Assembly: GCA_958430865.1 (NCBI GenBank)
Contig: CAUDNR010004091.1
Coordinates: 48,446-65,389 of the forward strand
Origin: Entrophospora sp. SA101
Lineage: Eukaryota > Glomeromycota > Glomeromycetes > Entrophosporales > Entrophosporaceae
Reading direction: 5' to 3'
DNA: 16,944 nucleotides
The translations under genes and the position numbers were made by a program. Positions 16,868 through 16,944 of this stretch are shown piece after piece. Under the pieces are notes generated by a model. That model had not been told where the DNA came from, did no database searches, and saw only the letters and a program-made list of their open reading frames with translations. Numbering within the stretch: the stretch's first letter is position 1; every line of letters starts with the position of its first letter.

Positions 16868-16944
16868 TTTAAACAGTCTTCTTAACCAATTCAGAGACCA
16901 CATTTAAAGGCTGGTCTTTCGATCCTCTAAAAAAAAGACTACTT
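16868..16944 (+). repeat. 77-bp direct repeat, copy 2 (cut by window end)
   Basis: This copy matches 15840-15916 exactly and runs off the window, so the true repeat may be longer. Weaker similarity extends upstream of both copies (TTAATC followed by a T-rich stretch). Confidence 0.9.

Noticed and set aside
15840..16944. CRISPR-like array
   Set aside because: Only two repeats, 77 bp long and about 1 kb apart, in a eukaryotic genome.

Overview
The window is nuclear DNA from a very AT-rich, intron-dense eukaryote. The most likely source is an arbuscular mycorrhizal fungus (Glomeromycotina, Rhizophagus-like). The evidence is a BTB-BACK-TLDc gene with a decayed partial copy beside it (a family known to be greatly expanded in these fungi), many short GT-AG introns, AT-only intergenic sequence, and abundant transposon debris. 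The organism call is an inference; no marker gene fixes the species.

Layout. At the left edge (1-60) is a tRNA-Lys-like relic. Positions 100-1440 hold a broken 3' half of a BTB/TLDc gene, split by a 763-bp hAT-type non-autonomous transposon with an exact 8-bp target duplication. A gene-free stretch (1441-2789) leads to an intact BTB-BACK-TLDc gene (2790-4250, +, two exons, 463 aa). Between it and the next gene lies a frameshifted relic of a TnpB/Fanzor-type RuvC nuclease (about 4350-4900, +). Next is a complete PPIL2-type U-box cyclophilin (5034-7475, +, nine exons, 568 aa). It converges, 75 bp end to end, on an HSDL2-like short-chain dehydrogenase (9320-7551, -, eleven exons, 297 aa) that ends in the peroxisomal signal SKL. 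Positions 9528-10195 contain two more relics: the C-terminus of a hAT transposase (+) and an unrecognised decayed ORF (-). A WRNIP1/Mgs1 AAA+ ATPase with an N-terminal UBZ-like finger follows (13737-10696, -, seventeen exons, 570 aa). The last 3.1 kb has no supported gene, but holds an exact 77-bp direct repeat (15840-15916 and 16868-16944), the second copy cut by the window end.

The intron-exon models were built by hand. Every exon phase in the four intact genes sums correctly to a single open frame ending in a stop, which is strong internal support. The three housekeeping genes are not obviously linked in function: PPIL2 acts with the spliceosome and ubiquitin system, the dehydrogenase probably in peroxisomal lipid metabolism, and Mgs1 in replication-fork maintenance. 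The clearest oddities are the Fanzor relic, the hAT insertion that dates after the TLDc duplication, micro-exons of 11, 16 and 17 nt, TA microsatellites placed at several splice acceptors, and the long direct repeat at the right edge. I did not find an intact, evidently new multi-gene system.
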